64,000 nucleotides of DNA from Methanonatronarchaeales archaeon (GTDB taxonomy: Archaea; Halobacteriota; Methanonatronarchaeia; JAANXF01): positions 1-64,000 of the forward strand of contig JAANXF010000013.1 in NCBI GenBank assembly GCA_018263395.1, given 5' to 3'. Of this stretch, positions 26,124 to 35,008 are shown piece by piece. Both the position numbers and the translations under genes were made by a program. The notes below the pieces were generated by a model, which was not told the DNA's origin, made no database searches, and saw nothing but the letters and a program-made list of their open reading frames with translations. Position 1 is the stretch's first letter. Each line of letters starts with the position of its first letter.

Positions 26124-26841
26124 CGATAACCACCTCCCCCCTGGGCTCCAGCGCCTCGGCCAGCTTCGCGAAGAGCGACGGCTCCGTGAGTGCGGGTCTC
26201 GCGGCCGAAACCACGTCGGCCCCGGCATCCATCATCGCCTCTGCGTCCTCCACTCCCCTTACGGAGTTGTTACCGAGGATTACGCCGTCGAAGTTCTCCC
26301 TCGTGACTCTGATGGCGTCCAGGTCGTAACCCCCAGGGCCCACGGCGTCGACGTGCAGGAAGTGCGGCTCCACGGACGCGGCGAGCTCGCCGTCGTCCAC
26401 GACGTTGGCCCTCGTCTTCACCCCCACGACACCTCCAGCCACCTTCACCGAATCGACCCAGGAGGACAGCCCCTCCGGGTCCAGGAGAAGGGCCTCGCCC
26501 GCCCCCACCTCCACCATCTCGGGTTGCCGGCAGTGCGCGTTAATCTCCACCGCGACCCCCCCGTCGGCCAGACGGAGCAGCGGCTCGACGGAGACGGAGC
26601 GAGCGTTCACGACGCACGGAACCCCACTGGACGAGGCCTCATCGGCCAACCCCTCGATAGTGACCCCGCCGAACTCGTCGCGGCCGCGCTTCGCTATCTC
26701 CCTCGACGCCCTCCGGGTCGGTCCGTCGAGGGAGTACCCCCCGACGCAGGCCATCCCGATGCCCGGAACGGTCTCCGCGAACCCGGGATCCGTCACACCG
26801 GCAACTGAGGCCAGCGCGACCCTCCCCACCCTCATAGCCAT
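26113..26841 (-). CDS. nifR3-related archaeal TIM-barrel protein
   Basis: 242 residues. ASVAGVTDPGF at the start resembles the opening of dihydrouridine synthases, and VAVEINAHCRQPEM and GVILGNNSVRGVEDAEAMM follow as in the flavin-binding barrel. The protein is shorter than a true tRNA dihydrouridine synthase and lacks its C-terminal helical domain, matching the archaeal nifR3-related group mostly seen in methanogens. Substrate unknown. It overlaps cofD by 10 bases and the CitG-like gene by 11, so it belongs to the cofactor operon. Confidence 0.8.
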   Translation of the reverse strand: MAMRVGRVALASVAGVTDPGFAETVPGIGMACVGGYSLDGPTRRASREIAKRGRDEFGGVTIEGLADEASSSGVPCVVNARSVSVEPLLRLADGGVAVEINAHCRQPEMVEVGAGEALLLDPEGLSSWVDSVKVAGGVVGVKTRANVVDDGELAASVEPHFLHVDAVGPGGYDLDAIRVTRENFDGVILGNNSVRGVEDAEAMMDAGADVVSAARPALTEPSLFAKLAEALEPRGEVVIDGS

Positions 26842-27722
26842 CCCTCGCCCTCCAGCAGCTCCATCAGCTCCGAGGCGAACCGCTCCTCGTCCTCCCCGAC
26901 CCGCATCAGGGTATCCAGCCCCACGTCGCCGTACCCGTCCCTCACGTCCGTCACGAAGAGGTTCAGCAGGCCGCCGTAGAACTCCTCCACCCCGCGGCTC
27001 GTCGCCCCGAACCCCTCCACCTCCAGGAGCCTCCCCGCCGGACCGCTCACCGGCCCGTCACCGATAATCGGGGACACCGCCGCGACCCGCTTGTCAGAAA
27101 GCGCGTCCCGGACACCCTCCAGCCCGAGGACGGGTCCGATGCTCGTGACCGGGTTGCTGGGCCCGATGACGACGACACTCTCCCGCTCCAGGTTCCTGAG
27201 TAAACCCGGGGACGGGTCCGCACACTCCAGGCCCTCGAACTCCACCCCCTCCACCTCCGGCTCCCCTCCCTCCCTGACCCAGAACTCTTGGAAGTGAAGC
27301 GTGCCCGAGGGCGTCCGCACGAGCGTCGCCACCTCGTCGTCCGTCATCGGCACCACGTCAGTCTCGACGCCGAGCCTTCCGCACACCTCGTCAGTTGCCT
27401 CCGAAAGCGTGTGGCCTTCCGACATCAGCTCGGAGCGCAGTACGTGAGTGGCCCGGTCCCTGTCGCCTATCCGCATGTACTCACCTGAACCCAGCTCCCG
27501 CAGCCTATCGTGTGTCTCGAAGGAGTCGCCCCTCACGCCCCACAGGTCGCCGTCCAGCACGCCCGCCAGGCCGTACACGACGGAGTCCAGGTCGGGACAG
27601 ACCAGGTTCCCGGATACCTCCAGGTCGTCCGCCGTGTTCACCGCGACGGAGAAGTCGGCACCGATTGAAGCGAGCCCCCTCACCAGCTTAACGGTCCCGG
27701 TGCCGCCGGAGAGAACCAGCAA
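26832..27722 (-). CDS. cofD: 2-phospho-L-lactate transferase (F420 synthesis)
   Basis: 296 residues from a TTG start. LVLSGGTGTVKLVRGLASI, VNTADDLEVSGNLVCPDLDSV, and GPSNPVTSIGPVLGLEGVRDAL are diagnostic of CofD. It transfers the lactyl phosphate moiety to Fo, giving F420-0. The start is 4 bases beyond the cofE stop, and its end overlaps the TIM-barrel gene. Confidence 0.96.
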   Translation of the reverse strand: MLVLSGGTGTVKLVRGLASIGADFSVAVNTADDLEVSGNLVCPDLDSVVYGLAGVLDGDLWGVRGDSFETHDRLRELGSGEYMRIGDRDRATHVLRSELMSEGHTLSEATDEVCGRLGVETDVVPMTDDEVATLVRTPSGTLHFQEFWVREGGEPEVEGVEFEGLECADPSPGLLRNLERESVVVIGPSNPVTSIGPVLGLEGVRDALSDKRVAAVSPIIGDGPVSGPAGRLLEVEGFGATSRGVEEFYGGLLNLFVTDVRDGYGDVGLDTLMRVGEDEERFASELMELLEGEGWL

Positions 27723-27725
27723 GCG

Positions 27726-28442
27726 TCACCACCTCCCCGGCGAGAAGAGCCTGTCGGCGCGCTGCCTACCTATCGACGATACCGTACCGTCCCCCCCGAA
27801 CTCCAGCCCGCTAACCACCGCGGCTGGAACCCCCCTGGCGGACTCCCCGAAGAGCAGGTTTGCAGCCGAGGCCAGCTCGTCAGCAATGCACTGTACGCTG
27901 CCCTCCAGTTCCCTGCCGAAAAGGTCCTCCTCGCCGACGTGTGACGCCAGGGGCTCTAGGCCCGCGCAGCCGATGGCCACACCCACGGCGCCCTCCCTGA
28001 ACGGCCGCCCGGCGCTGTCCGAGACCACAACGCCGGAGTCGACGCCGAGCGCCTCCCTCAGGCGGCGGGCAGACGCGTCCGGGTCCTCCGGAAGCAGCGT
28101 CACGGTCCCCTCGGGGATATTGGAGGCATCCACCCCGGCGTTGGCGCAGATTCTGCCGTCAACCTCCGTTATGACGGTGTGGGGCGCCGTCGCCAGCACC
28201 TCGCCCTCGTCCAGAATCACCTGACAGAGTGCCGGGTCCTTGCCCGTCTCCCCCGCCAGCTCAACCGCCTCCCCGGAGACCTCCACCCCGGAGAGCTCGA
28301 CGACCCTTCCCTCTGCCCTCGAAACCACGGACTGCGCCACCACCAGGACGTCTCCGCCACCCACCTCGCCCCGCAGCATCTCGCCCAGGTCGTCACCCTC
28401 GTTCACGATGGGAAGCTTGATTCCCAGGACGGAGTACCTCAT
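27726..28442 (-). CDS. cofE: F420-0:gamma-glutamyl ligase
   Basis: From MRYSVLGIKLPIVNEGDDL the protein has 238 residues, right for CofE; a second Met four codons upstream (28454) is also possible. The 459-residue track ORF runs on through non-coding DNA upstream. Family motifs are VAQSVVSRAEGRVVEL, ICANAGVDASNIPEG, and VVSDSAGRPFREGAVG. It adds glutamates to F420-0. First gene of the cofE-cofD-barrel-CitG-DUF447-DmrX operon. Confidence 0.95.
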   Translation of the reverse strand: MRYSVLGIKLPIVNEGDDLGEMLRGEVGGGDVLVVAQSVVSRAEGRVVELSGVEVSGEAVELAGETGKDPALCQVILDEGEVLATAPHTVITEVDGRICANAGVDASNIPEGTVTLLPEDPDASARRLREALGVDSGVVVSDSAGRPFREGAVGVAIGCAGLEPLASHVGEEDLFGRELEGSVQCIADELASAANLLFGESARGVPAAVVSGLEFGGDGTVSSIGRQRADRLFSPGRW

Positions 28443-28630
28443 CACGACATCCATCGGTCCGGGAAAAGAAGGGGTTAACGGCGCGGCCGAAACGACGTAA
28501 CCCCCCTCCCACCGGAGTGCGGCGGGACCGGTCGGGGAGGGCGAAGAGGGTACCCGGCACCTTTGCCGACGCAACGACGGGGACGGAGGGCGGCTCAACC
28601 GGGTGGAAGAATACCCGCGCCTCGGGGGCC

Positions 28631-29656
28631 TCATACCCCCGGCAGAAGCGCGGTCACGTCCGCCGCCTCCACCACCAGCCAGAGGACGAAAAGGCCGTAC
28701 AGCGCGAACAGCGCGTAGGCCTCCGCGTGGCTCAGGCTCAGGTCGGTTCGGAGCAGCGCAAACACCACGACGGTGAACAGCACCAGCGCGGCGAACAGCG
28801 GCAGGGAGGAGGAGAAGTTCACCACAGCGCCGCCCGCCACCACGACGCCCGCCGGCACCGCGACCAGAAGGTCGAAGGTGTTGGACCCGAAGACGTTTCC
28901 GAGGGCCGTTACGCCCTCCTCCCGCCGCGCCGCCCTCACAGAGACGAAGGCGTCCGGCAAAGAGGTACCGACCGCCACGACCGTGGCCCCCCACAGGAAC
29001 GCCGCCACGCCGAACAGCTCTCCAAGCGCAATGGCCGATCGGACCAGACCCTCCACCGCCACAAGGATGACGACCAGGGCCACGGCCAGCCAGAACCACG
29101 CCCACAGGACCGACGGCGCCGGCACGCGCTCCACCGTCGCCTCCCGCACGTCCTGGTGCTGCGTGAAGACGTACACGACGTACAGCCCGAGCGGCACCGC
29201 AGCCAGCAGCGGAGACACCTCCCCCAGCAACGCGCCGTCACCCTCCACAGGTCTATAGATGACGGCGAGGGCGAACGTGATGATGAGCGCGGAGACCGCC
29301 AGCAAGTAGAACTGCGCCTCCTTGTACACGATGTCCCGGTTCGCCTCCACCCCTCGCTGCTCCCCCGCCAGCGCGGCGAGAGCCGGGATGACGAGTACGT
29401 TGAAAATCGCCGACCCCACGATGACGCCGACCCCGAGGTCGAACTCGCCGTGGAGCAGCGTCGAAAGTACGGCGGCGGAAAACTCCGGGAAGCTGGAGCC
29501 GATGGCCAGCACCACCGTCCCCCGCACCGCCAGCGGCAGCCCGTAGTGGTCGGAGAGAACCTCGGCGCTACGTTCCAGCCGCTCGCTACCCGTCCACGTC
29601 ACGCCGGTCGCCACGGCGGCCACGGCTAACCAGAAAAACGCATTTGAAAGGCTCAA
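28631..29656 (-). CDS. CaCA-family sodium/calcium exchanger
   Basis: 341 residues with about ten hydrophobic helices in two inverted halves. The alpha repeats are GSSFPEFSAAV with VGSAIFNVLV, and GTSLPDAFVSV with GNVFGSNTFDLL, the ion-binding motifs of the family. It exchanges Ca2+ or another cation for Na+ or H+ across the membrane. It stands alone, with 176 bases between its end and cofE. Confidence 0.92.
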   Translation of the reverse strand: MSLSNAFFWLAVAAVATGVTWTGSERLERSAEVLSDHYGLPLAVRGTVVLAIGSSFPEFSAAVLSTLLHGEFDLGVGVIVGSAIFNVLVIPALAALAGEQRGVEANRDIVYKEAQFYLLAVSALIITFALAVIYRPVEGDGALLGEVSPLLAAVPLGLYVVYVFTQHQDVREATVERVPAPSVLWAWFWLAVALVVILVAVEGLVRSAIALGELFGVAAFLWGATVVAVGTSLPDAFVSVRAARREEGVTALGNVFGSNTFDLLVAVPAGVVVAGGAVVNFSSSLPLFAALVLFTVVVFALLRTDLSLSHAEAYALFALYGLFVLWLVVEAADVTALLPGV

Positions 29657-29800
29657 GTGGACCGGTTATTTAGGCCACACGCTCAAAAACCTTGAGAACC
29701 CGTGAGCCAGGGCGGCAGCCCGTTAACGAGTGAACACCCGTACCGGCACAGGGGCGGAACCACCACCCCTTAAGTCTCCTCGACAGCTATTCCCAACAGA

Positions 29801-30943
29801 ATGGGCCTCGTCAAGGACCCCGTGCACGGCTTCATCGAGCTTTCGTCGCTGGCCGAACGCCTCGTAGACACGCCGGAGGTGCAGCGCCTCCGCAGAATAA
29901 AGCAGCTCGGCCTCGCGAACCTGGTCTACCCGGGAGCGAACCACACCCGCTTTGAGCACTCCCTCGGCACGTACCACCTGGCCGACGTGCTGTGCCGCGG
30001 CCTCGGAATCGACAGCGACGAGGTCAGGGCCGCCGCGGTGCTGCACGACGTCGGCCACGGCCCCCTGTCGCACGTCTCGGACGAGAGCGTGAAGGAGCAC
30101 GGCGGCCCGTCGCACGAGGAGGCCGCCCGGGAAATCGTCACGAGGGGCCGGCTAGCGGAGGTCCTGGAGGAAGAGGGCCTCGACCCGGGAGGCGTCGCCG
30201 ACCTGTTCCACGGCGAGGGCAGGTACGGCGAGGTCGTCTCCAGCGAGCTGGACGTCGACAGGATGGACTACCTCGCCCGCGACGCCCACTACACCGGCGC
30301 GGCCTACGGCGTCACGGACTACGAGCGGCTGATGCACCAGCTCGCACTGGTCGATGACGAGCTGGTGGTAACGGAGGGCGGCTTCGAGGCCGCCGAGTCC
30401 CTGCTGCTGTCCAGGTTCCTGATGCAGCCCACGGTCTACAGGCACCACGTCTCCCGCATAGCGAAGGCGATGGTGAAGGAGGCGGTCTCCGACGCCATCG
30501 AGAACGGCCCGCTCTCGCCCCTGGAGCTTCGCCGTATGGACGACTGCGGGTTCTTCGCGGCGATGACGGAGCTCGGCGGTCTGCAGGGGGACACGGCGCG
30601 ACGCGTGACGGAGAGACGCCTCTACAAGAGGGCGCTCTGGAAACCCCTCTCGGGCCGCCTGGAGGAGGCGCTCGGAGACGCCGGAGAGGTGAGGAGAGAG
30701 GTCGCGTACGCCGCCGACGTCGAGCCCCGCCGCGTACTCCTGGACCCTCCGCCGTCCCCCGAGATGGAGGAGCTGTCGCTCAAGGTTGAGTCGGGCGGCG
30801 ACGTGGTCCCCATGTCTGAGGCCTCCGGCGTCGTGGCTATGCTTAAGGAGGCTCAGAGGGAGAGCTGGATGCTGGGCGTCTACTGCCCGGCGGAGGACGT
30901 GGAAGTTGTCGGAGAAGCGGCGGAGAGAGTCCTCGGGGACTGA
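29801..30943 (+). CDS. HD-domain phosphohydrolase (dNTPase/SAMHD1-like)
   Basis: 380 residues. DPVHGFIELSSLAERLVDTPEVQRL and LRRIKQLGLANLVYPGANHTRFEHS are family openings. The metal site is H(RFEHSLG)..HD(VLHDVGHGPLSH)..D(LDVDRMDYLARD). Family members hydrolyse dNTPs or other phosphorylated nucleotides. The UbiX start lies inside its last 38 bases in another frame, so the two are coupled. Confidence 0.92.
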   Translation: MGLVKDPVHGFIELSSLAERLVDTPEVQRLRRIKQLGLANLVYPGANHTRFEHSLGTYHLADVLCRGLGIDSDEVRAAAVLHDVGHGPLSHVSDESVKEHGGPSHEEAAREIVTRGRLAEVLEEEGLDPGGVADLFHGEGRYGEVVSSELDVDRMDYLARDAHYTGAAYGVTDYERLMHQLALVDDELVVTEGGFEAAESLLLSRFLMQPTVYRHHVSRIAKAMVKEAVSDAIENGPLSPLELRRMDDCGFFAAMTELGGLQGDTARRVTERRLYKRALWKPLSGRLEEALGDAGEVRREVAYAADVEPRRVLLDPPPSPEMEELSLKVESGGDVVPMSEASGVVAMLKEAQRESWMLGVYCPAEDVEVVGEAAERVLGD

Positions 30944-31493
30944 GCGTTTAATCGTCGCCATCACGGGGGCCAGCGGCATCGCCTACGGAGCCCGTCTCCT
31001 GAAGGTCCTGGAGAACGAGGTCGAGACCCACCTCGTCCTCACCAGGGCCGCGGAGAAGGTCATGGGAATCGAGACCGACCTCGAACCGGACGACCTCGCG
31101 GACCTGGCCGACCAGACCCACTCCCCCGACGACATAGCGGCCCCGATCGCCTCCGGCTCCTTTCCCGGCGACGCCATGGTCGTCGCGCCCTGCAGCATGA
31201 AGACCCTCTCCGCCATCGCCCACGGCTACGCCGACAATCTCGTCACGCGGGCCGCCGACGTAAACCTCAAGGAAAATCGTCCACTCGTACTCGTTCCGCG
31301 GGAGGCCCCGCTGAACGACGTGCACCTCGAAAACATGCTCACCGTTTCCCGGGGCGGCGCCACGGTGCTCCCCGCCTCCCCCGGCTTCTACCACGGACCC
31401 GAGACGGTGGAGGACCTCGTCGACTTCGTCGTCGGACGCGTCCTCGACACCCTCGAAATGCAGCACGACCTCTACGAGAGGTGGAAAGGGTGA
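30906..31493 (+). CDS. ubiX: UbiX-type flavin prenyltransferase
   Basis: 195 residues from the TTG giving MSEKRRRESSG; other in-frame starts lie further inside the HD gene. LIVAITGASGIAYGARLL is the UbiX signature, and VVAPCSMKTLSAIAHGYADNL is the flavin site. It makes prenylated FMN from FMN and dimethylallyl phosphate. The stop overlaps the UbiD start (GTGA). Prenylated FMN is the cofactor of UbiD, so the pair forms a functional unit. Confidence 0.93.
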   Translation: MSEKRRRESSGTERLIVAITGASGIAYGARLLKVLENEVETHLVLTRAAEKVMGIETDLEPDDLADLADQTHSPDDIAAPIASGSFPGDAMVVAPCSMKTLSAIAHGYADNLVTRAADVNLKENRPLVLVPREAPLNDVHLENMLTVSRGGATVLPASPGFYHGPETVEDLVDFVVGRVLDTLEMQHDLYERWKG

Positions 31494-32779
31494 CCACGCC
31501 GATGCGCCGCTTCCTGGACAGCGTCGACCACTACGATGTGGAGCGCGAGGTCTCACCGCGCTTCGAGATGCCGGCGGTGGCGGCGGAGGCCGAGAAACCC
31601 GTCGTGTTTCGAAACGTGGAGGGCTCGGACCACGGAGCCGTCTTCAACCTCGCCGGCACCAGGCACCTACTCGCCCACAGCATGGGGTGCGCCCCGGAGG
31701 ACACCACGGAGTGCCTACTCCACGCGATGGAGAAGCCGGGCGAGGTGCACGTCGAGGACCAGAGAGACGGCTGGCGAGAGGACCTCTCCATCCACGACCT
31801 CCCCGTCGCCACGCACTTCGAGAGGGACGGCGGCCCCTACCTAACCGCCGGCGTCGTGGTCGCGGAGCTCGACGGCGAACGCAACGCCTCCATCCACCGC
31901 ATGATGGTCCGGGACGACGGAAATCTGGGGATACGGGTCGTGCCCCGGCACCTCCGCCGCATGTTCGAGGAGTCCGAGCGCCGCGGCGAGGACCTCCGCG
32001 TCGGGGTCGCTCTCGGCCTCGAACCCGCCACCCTGCTCGCCGTCTCCACCCGCGTCCCGTACGGCTTCGACGAGTTCGGACTCGCCGCCGGCCTCCTGGA
32101 CCGCGAGTTCGACCTGGAAAGGACGCCGGGCGGCGCCCACGTCCCGCGGTGCGAGATCGCGCTCGACGCCCGGATACTCGCCGACGTCCGGGAGCCCGAG
32201 GCCCCGTTCGTAGACATCACCGGCACCTACGACGAGGTCCGGCAGGAACCGGTTATCGAGATCGACGCCATCCGCGCCCCGGAGGACGCCCTCTACCAGG
32301 GCATCGTGCCCGCCGGACGGGAGCACGCCCTGCTCATGGGGACGCCGTACGAGTCCGTCATATACCGCAGCGCCTCCAACTCCGGGGACGTGCTGGACGT
32401 CGCCATGACGCCGGGGAGCCGCAACTACCTCGGCTGCGTCGTGAAGATGCGAACCGGCACCGGCGACCCCACCAACGTCGGCATAGCCGCCCTCTCAGCC
32501 CACCCGAGCATGAAGCATGTCACCGTCGTCTCCGAGGACGTCGACGTCTACTCCGCCCAGGACGTGGAGTACAGCGTCTCCACCCGGTTCCGCGCCGACC
32601 GCGATCTCACCGTCATCGACGACGTGAAGGCCTCCAGCCTCGACCCCCGCAAGGACGAAGACGGCAAGACCGGCAAGATGATAGTCGACGCCACCGTCAA
32701 GGGCGACGACCCCAGCAGGTTCAAGGAGGAGAGCATGCCGGGGCAGGGGGATGTTGAGTTGGGGGAGTACGTGGAGTAA
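31490..32779 (+). CDS. UbiD-family decarboxylase, probable anhydromevalonate phosphate decarboxylase
   Basis: 429 residues from a GTG overlapping the ubiX stop; ATG at 31502 is an alternative. UbiD signatures include EKPVVFRNVEG, NASIHRMMVRDDGNLGIRV, and VTVVSEDVDVYSAQDVEYSVSTRFRAD, with YLGCVVKM between. It needs prenylated FMN. Because the window also holds both subunits of phosphomevalonate dehydratase, the likely reaction is decarboxylation of trans-anhydromevalonate phosphate to isopentenyl phosphate in the archaeal mevalonate pathway. That assignment is inference; another aromatic or enoic acid substrate is possible. Confidence 0.88.
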   Translation: MTTPMRRFLDSVDHYDVEREVSPRFEMPAVAAEAEKPVVFRNVEGSDHGAVFNLAGTRHLLAHSMGCAPEDTTECLLHAMEKPGEVHVEDQRDGWREDLSIHDLPVATHFERDGGPYLTAGVVVAELDGERNASIHRMMVRDDGNLGIRVVPRHLRRMFEESERRGEDLRVGVALGLEPATLLAVSTRVPYGFDEFGLAAGLLDREFDLERTPGGAHVPRCEIALDARILADVREPEAPFVDITGTYDEVRQEPVIEIDAIRAPEDALYQGIVPAGREHALLMGTPYESVIYRSASNSGDVLDVAMTPGSRNYLGCVVKMRTGTGDPTNVGIAALSAHPSMKHVTVVSEDVDVYSAQDVEYSVSTRFRADRDLTVIDDVKASSLDPRKDEDGKTGKMIVDATVKGDDPSRFKEESMPGQGDVELGEYVE

Positions 32780-32787
32780 GCTGTTAG

Positions 32788-33735
32788 TTAGAGCCTTTGG
32801 ATACGGTCGTAGAATACTTCGTGGAATCTCTCACCGTGTTCTAATAACCAGTTGAGGTACTCTTCCCAATTGTTTTTGTTGGTAATGTCTGCATGCCTAG
32901 TGGCCAAAATTTTACTACGTTCTTTTCCGGACCGTGTTTCTTCTGGCTCGTTCCAAGATAGATTCTCCTTGAATTCCGCATCTATCTCATCCTTTTCCTC
33001 CGCTAACTGCCAATACGCCTCGGCGTCATCAGGAATGATTAGTGAAGTTCGTATTTCTTCATCTCTAGAGTTGATACTGAATGTGAGCTTAAATCCGGTT
33101 TTTCCTATTGGGTTGTTATACCAGTGTTGTGGCTTAGGTTTTCGCGCACTTAATGCTGTACTGCGTTCTTCTATAATATCTCTAAATTCGGTCCAGAACT
33201 CTTCCTGTAACTTTTTTGTTTCAGTAAGTTCGCCCTTAGACCTTTGAGCTTTTTCTTTCCATTCGCTGGGCTCTGCGACAGGATTTAATCGTACGGCTGG
33301 CTTGGACTCGCCTATTCGCCAAACCTCTAAACGGATTGCAAATAAGTCAACACCTTCTCTACTACTCTCGTTCAACCATTGTACAGCATCGCGGTGCTCA
33401 TCGTGAAACCTAGGAGATATCCAAGCAATTATGTCGGCATCAACTCCCGAAGCATACGCTATGGCCTTTCCAAGGTGGTCGTGGTTTGAGGTGTTTAGCT
33501 GGTTTTCGATGACGACTTTACGATTATCATCTACCACTTCAGCCAAGATGTCGACATTGTATCGCCCAACGCTTTTCTCTTCCTCAATAATTTCGAGGTC
33601 TAATCCCAGTGCATCCTCTAGGTCAGATGTGCCCTCTTTACGTATCTCGTCGGCCAGCCAAGGTGTGAAATCTTGAGCTTCATGCTTCCAGTAATTACGG
33701 ACCTCTTGGGATTTGAGGGAGGCGAATTCAGGCAC
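32788..33735 (-). CDS. DUF4268 protein with PD-(D/E)XK-like N-terminus
   Basis: 315 residues. The N-terminal part has the layout of a restriction-endonuclease fold: VDILAEVVDDNRKVVIENQ gives the D...ExQ pair, followed by the helix GKAIAYASG. The C-terminal part is the DUF4268 domain (LQEEFWTEFRDIIEE, PQHWYNNPIG). Such proteins are frequent near restriction and mobile genes. The gene is clearly AT-richer than its neighbours and interrupts the MVA-related region, so it is a recent arrival. DNA cleavage is not proven. Confidence 0.85.
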   Translation of the reverse strand: MPEFASLKSQEVRNYWKHEAQDFTPWLADEIRKEGTSDLEDALGLDLEIIEEEKSVGRYNVDILAEVVDDNRKVVIENQLNTSNHDHLGKAIAYASGVDADIIAWISPRFHDEHRDAVQWLNESSREGVDLFAIRLEVWRIGESKPAVRLNPVAEPSEWKEKAQRSKGELTETKKLQEEFWTEFRDIIEERSTALSARKPKPQHWYNNPIGKTGFKLTFSINSRDEEIRTSLIIPDDAEAYWQLAEEKDEIDAEFKENLSWNEPEETRSGKERSKILATRHADITNKNNWEEYLNWLLEHGERFHEVFYDRIQRL

Positions 33736-33849
33736 TTAAGAAGAATTTAGATATGGTTTTATAAAGATTAGGAGTGTCGTGATGAACCATATCTGATTGG
33801 CTCTCTGGCTTATTAGGAGGTCTCCGTCGACGTAGTCGTGGGTCGTCAT
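33736..33849 (-). pseudogene. Short ORF coupled to DUF5678, probably truncated
   Basis: The minus strand reads MTTHDYVDGDLLISQRANQ and then turns into AT-rich hydrophobic residues before TAA. Its ATG overlaps the stop of the DUF5678 gene (ATGA), so it was the second gene of that pair. DUF5678 is often followed by a partner gene. The composition change within it suggests that the 3' end was replaced when the DUF4268 segment inserted. Confidence 0.35.
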
Positions 33850-34100
33850 CGGATCCGTACGACTTCGGGCGATGACCCTACCTTTCGAAGGTAGACATTG
33901 GTTTCGGGCCTTGTGGAGGCTGTCTCCTTTACGACCTCCCGGTGCTCGCCGACGCAGATGACGTCCTCCGCTTCGAGGTCGATGGCGACGACTTCGCCCA
34001 GATGCTCTGCCTCGAGTTCCTCCCGGAATCTCGCGTAGACCTCCTCCCCTTTTTCCCTGTCGTGTTTGAGTTCCTCCGAGGCGTAGAAATCCATCGTCAC
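33846..34100 (-). CDS. DUF5678-domain protein
   Basis: 84 residues. The helix ELKHDREKGEEVYARFREELEAEHLGEVVAIDL followed by EDVICVGEHREVVKETAS resembles the DUF5678 family, short archaeal and bacterial proteins in toxin-antitoxin-like pairs. Only general similarity is visible. It lies in a small accessory cluster with a nucleotidyltransferase and VapBC. Confidence 0.6.
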   Translation of the reverse strand: MTMDFYASEELKHDREKGEEVYARFREELEAEHLGEVVAIDLEAEDVICVGEHREVVKETASTRPETNVYLRKVGSSPEVVRIR

Positions 34101-34148
34101 TACATGGATGCACCTGATTAATAATGTGGCCTTTCTGAGCTGGACGGG

Positions 34149-34211
34149 TTAGGGGTTGCTTTCGTCGATCTCTTTCGCCTCGTCGAGGAATCTCTCAGCT
34201 TTTCTGTCCAT
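34149..34211 (-). pseudogene. Truncated partner of the nucleotidyltransferase (HEPN-like start)
   Basis: Twenty codons, MDRKAERFLDEAKEIDESNP, then TAA. The ATG overlaps the last codons of the nucleotidyltransferase gene, as in MNT/HEPN pairs, and KAERFLDEAKE resembles the first helix of HEPN or DUF86 partners. The rest of the partner is absent. Confidence 0.4.
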
Positions 34212-34875
34212 CGAGGACTCCCTGCGTTACGTCGTCGAGGTCTCCTTTCAGGGCGATGCCTTCCATGAGGATGTCGCGCATTTTCGGGCCGTAGTTCTGT
34301 ACGCCTTTCCGGCTCTTGACCATCGTCTGGAACACGTATCTTTCCCCGCCGAACCGCCTGTTTTCCACGTTCTTCCTCGCGTCCTGGACCTCTTGCCGGG
34401 TCGCCGGGTCGACCGTTTCGTAGATCAGCAGGAGGTCGATGTCGCTCCTCCGGTCGGCCGCTCCCCTGGCGACGCTTCCGAAGAGCACGACGGTCTCGGG
34501 CTCGACGTTCCTCTCGGCCAGCTCGTCGAGGAATCCGTACACGGGTGCTCTGTACTCCTCCTGAGGGATTTTGAGGATTGGTTCTCGTGGGCTCTCGACC
34601 CGTTTCTGGTTGATCCGTATCAGCCGCCGCCTGCCCTCCCGCCTTTCCCGGATCAGGTCCAGGTCATTCAGGAGCCTGAGCGCCACATCCACGGTCTCTC
34701 CCCCGTGGCCGGAGATCTCCCGCAGCTCCGTGACCGTGAACTCCTCGTTGAGGTTCTTTACGAGGAGGGTCAGAACGTCCTGCATCGCCTGGTTTCGGAA
34801 CACTCGGTCCGTCGGCAACGGGAGCGTGAGTTCGATCGACACACAGTTTTCGTCAATCATGCTGACAATAGTCAA
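34195..34875 (-). CDS. Nucleotidyltransferase with N-terminal winged helix
   Basis: 226 residues. Residues 25 to 80 are a winged-helix DNA-binding region (MQDVLTLLVKNLNEEFTVTELREISG). The nucleotidyltransferase core is VVLFGSVARGAADRRSDIDLLLI, with the GSxxRG and DxD motifs intact. Such genes act as antitoxin-type MNT enzymes with HEPN RNases, or as stand-alone regulators. Only a stub of the partner remains. It is part of the accessory segment between UbiD and the dehydratase genes. Confidence 0.85.
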   Translation of the reverse strand: MTIVSMIDENCVSIELTLPLPTDRVFRNQAMQDVLTLLVKNLNEEFTVTELREISGHGGETVDVALRLLNDLDLIRERREGRRRLIRINQKRVESPREPILKIPQEEYRAPVYGFLDELAERNVEPETVVLFGSVARGAADRRSDIDLLLIYETVDPATRQEVQDARKNVENRRFGGERYVFQTMVKSRKGVQNYGPKMRDILMEGIALKGDLDDVTQGVLDGQKS

Positions 34876-35008
34876 TAATGATGACGATACTTAACTCTTC
34901 GTCCTGTCGGTTGAGCAGTCGAGTGGCGGATAGATATGTCTCACAAATTCGTGGACGATTTCTCTCCCCTCTTTACTCCTCCTCGACGTGTTCTCCGCAG
35001 ATAACGCA

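Noticed and set aside
28517-29629. 370-residue His/Arg-rich plus-strand ORF
   Set aside because: Antisense of the cation exchanger.
31687-32757. 356-residue Arg/Pro-rich plus-strand ORF
   Set aside because: Alternative frame of the UbiD gene.
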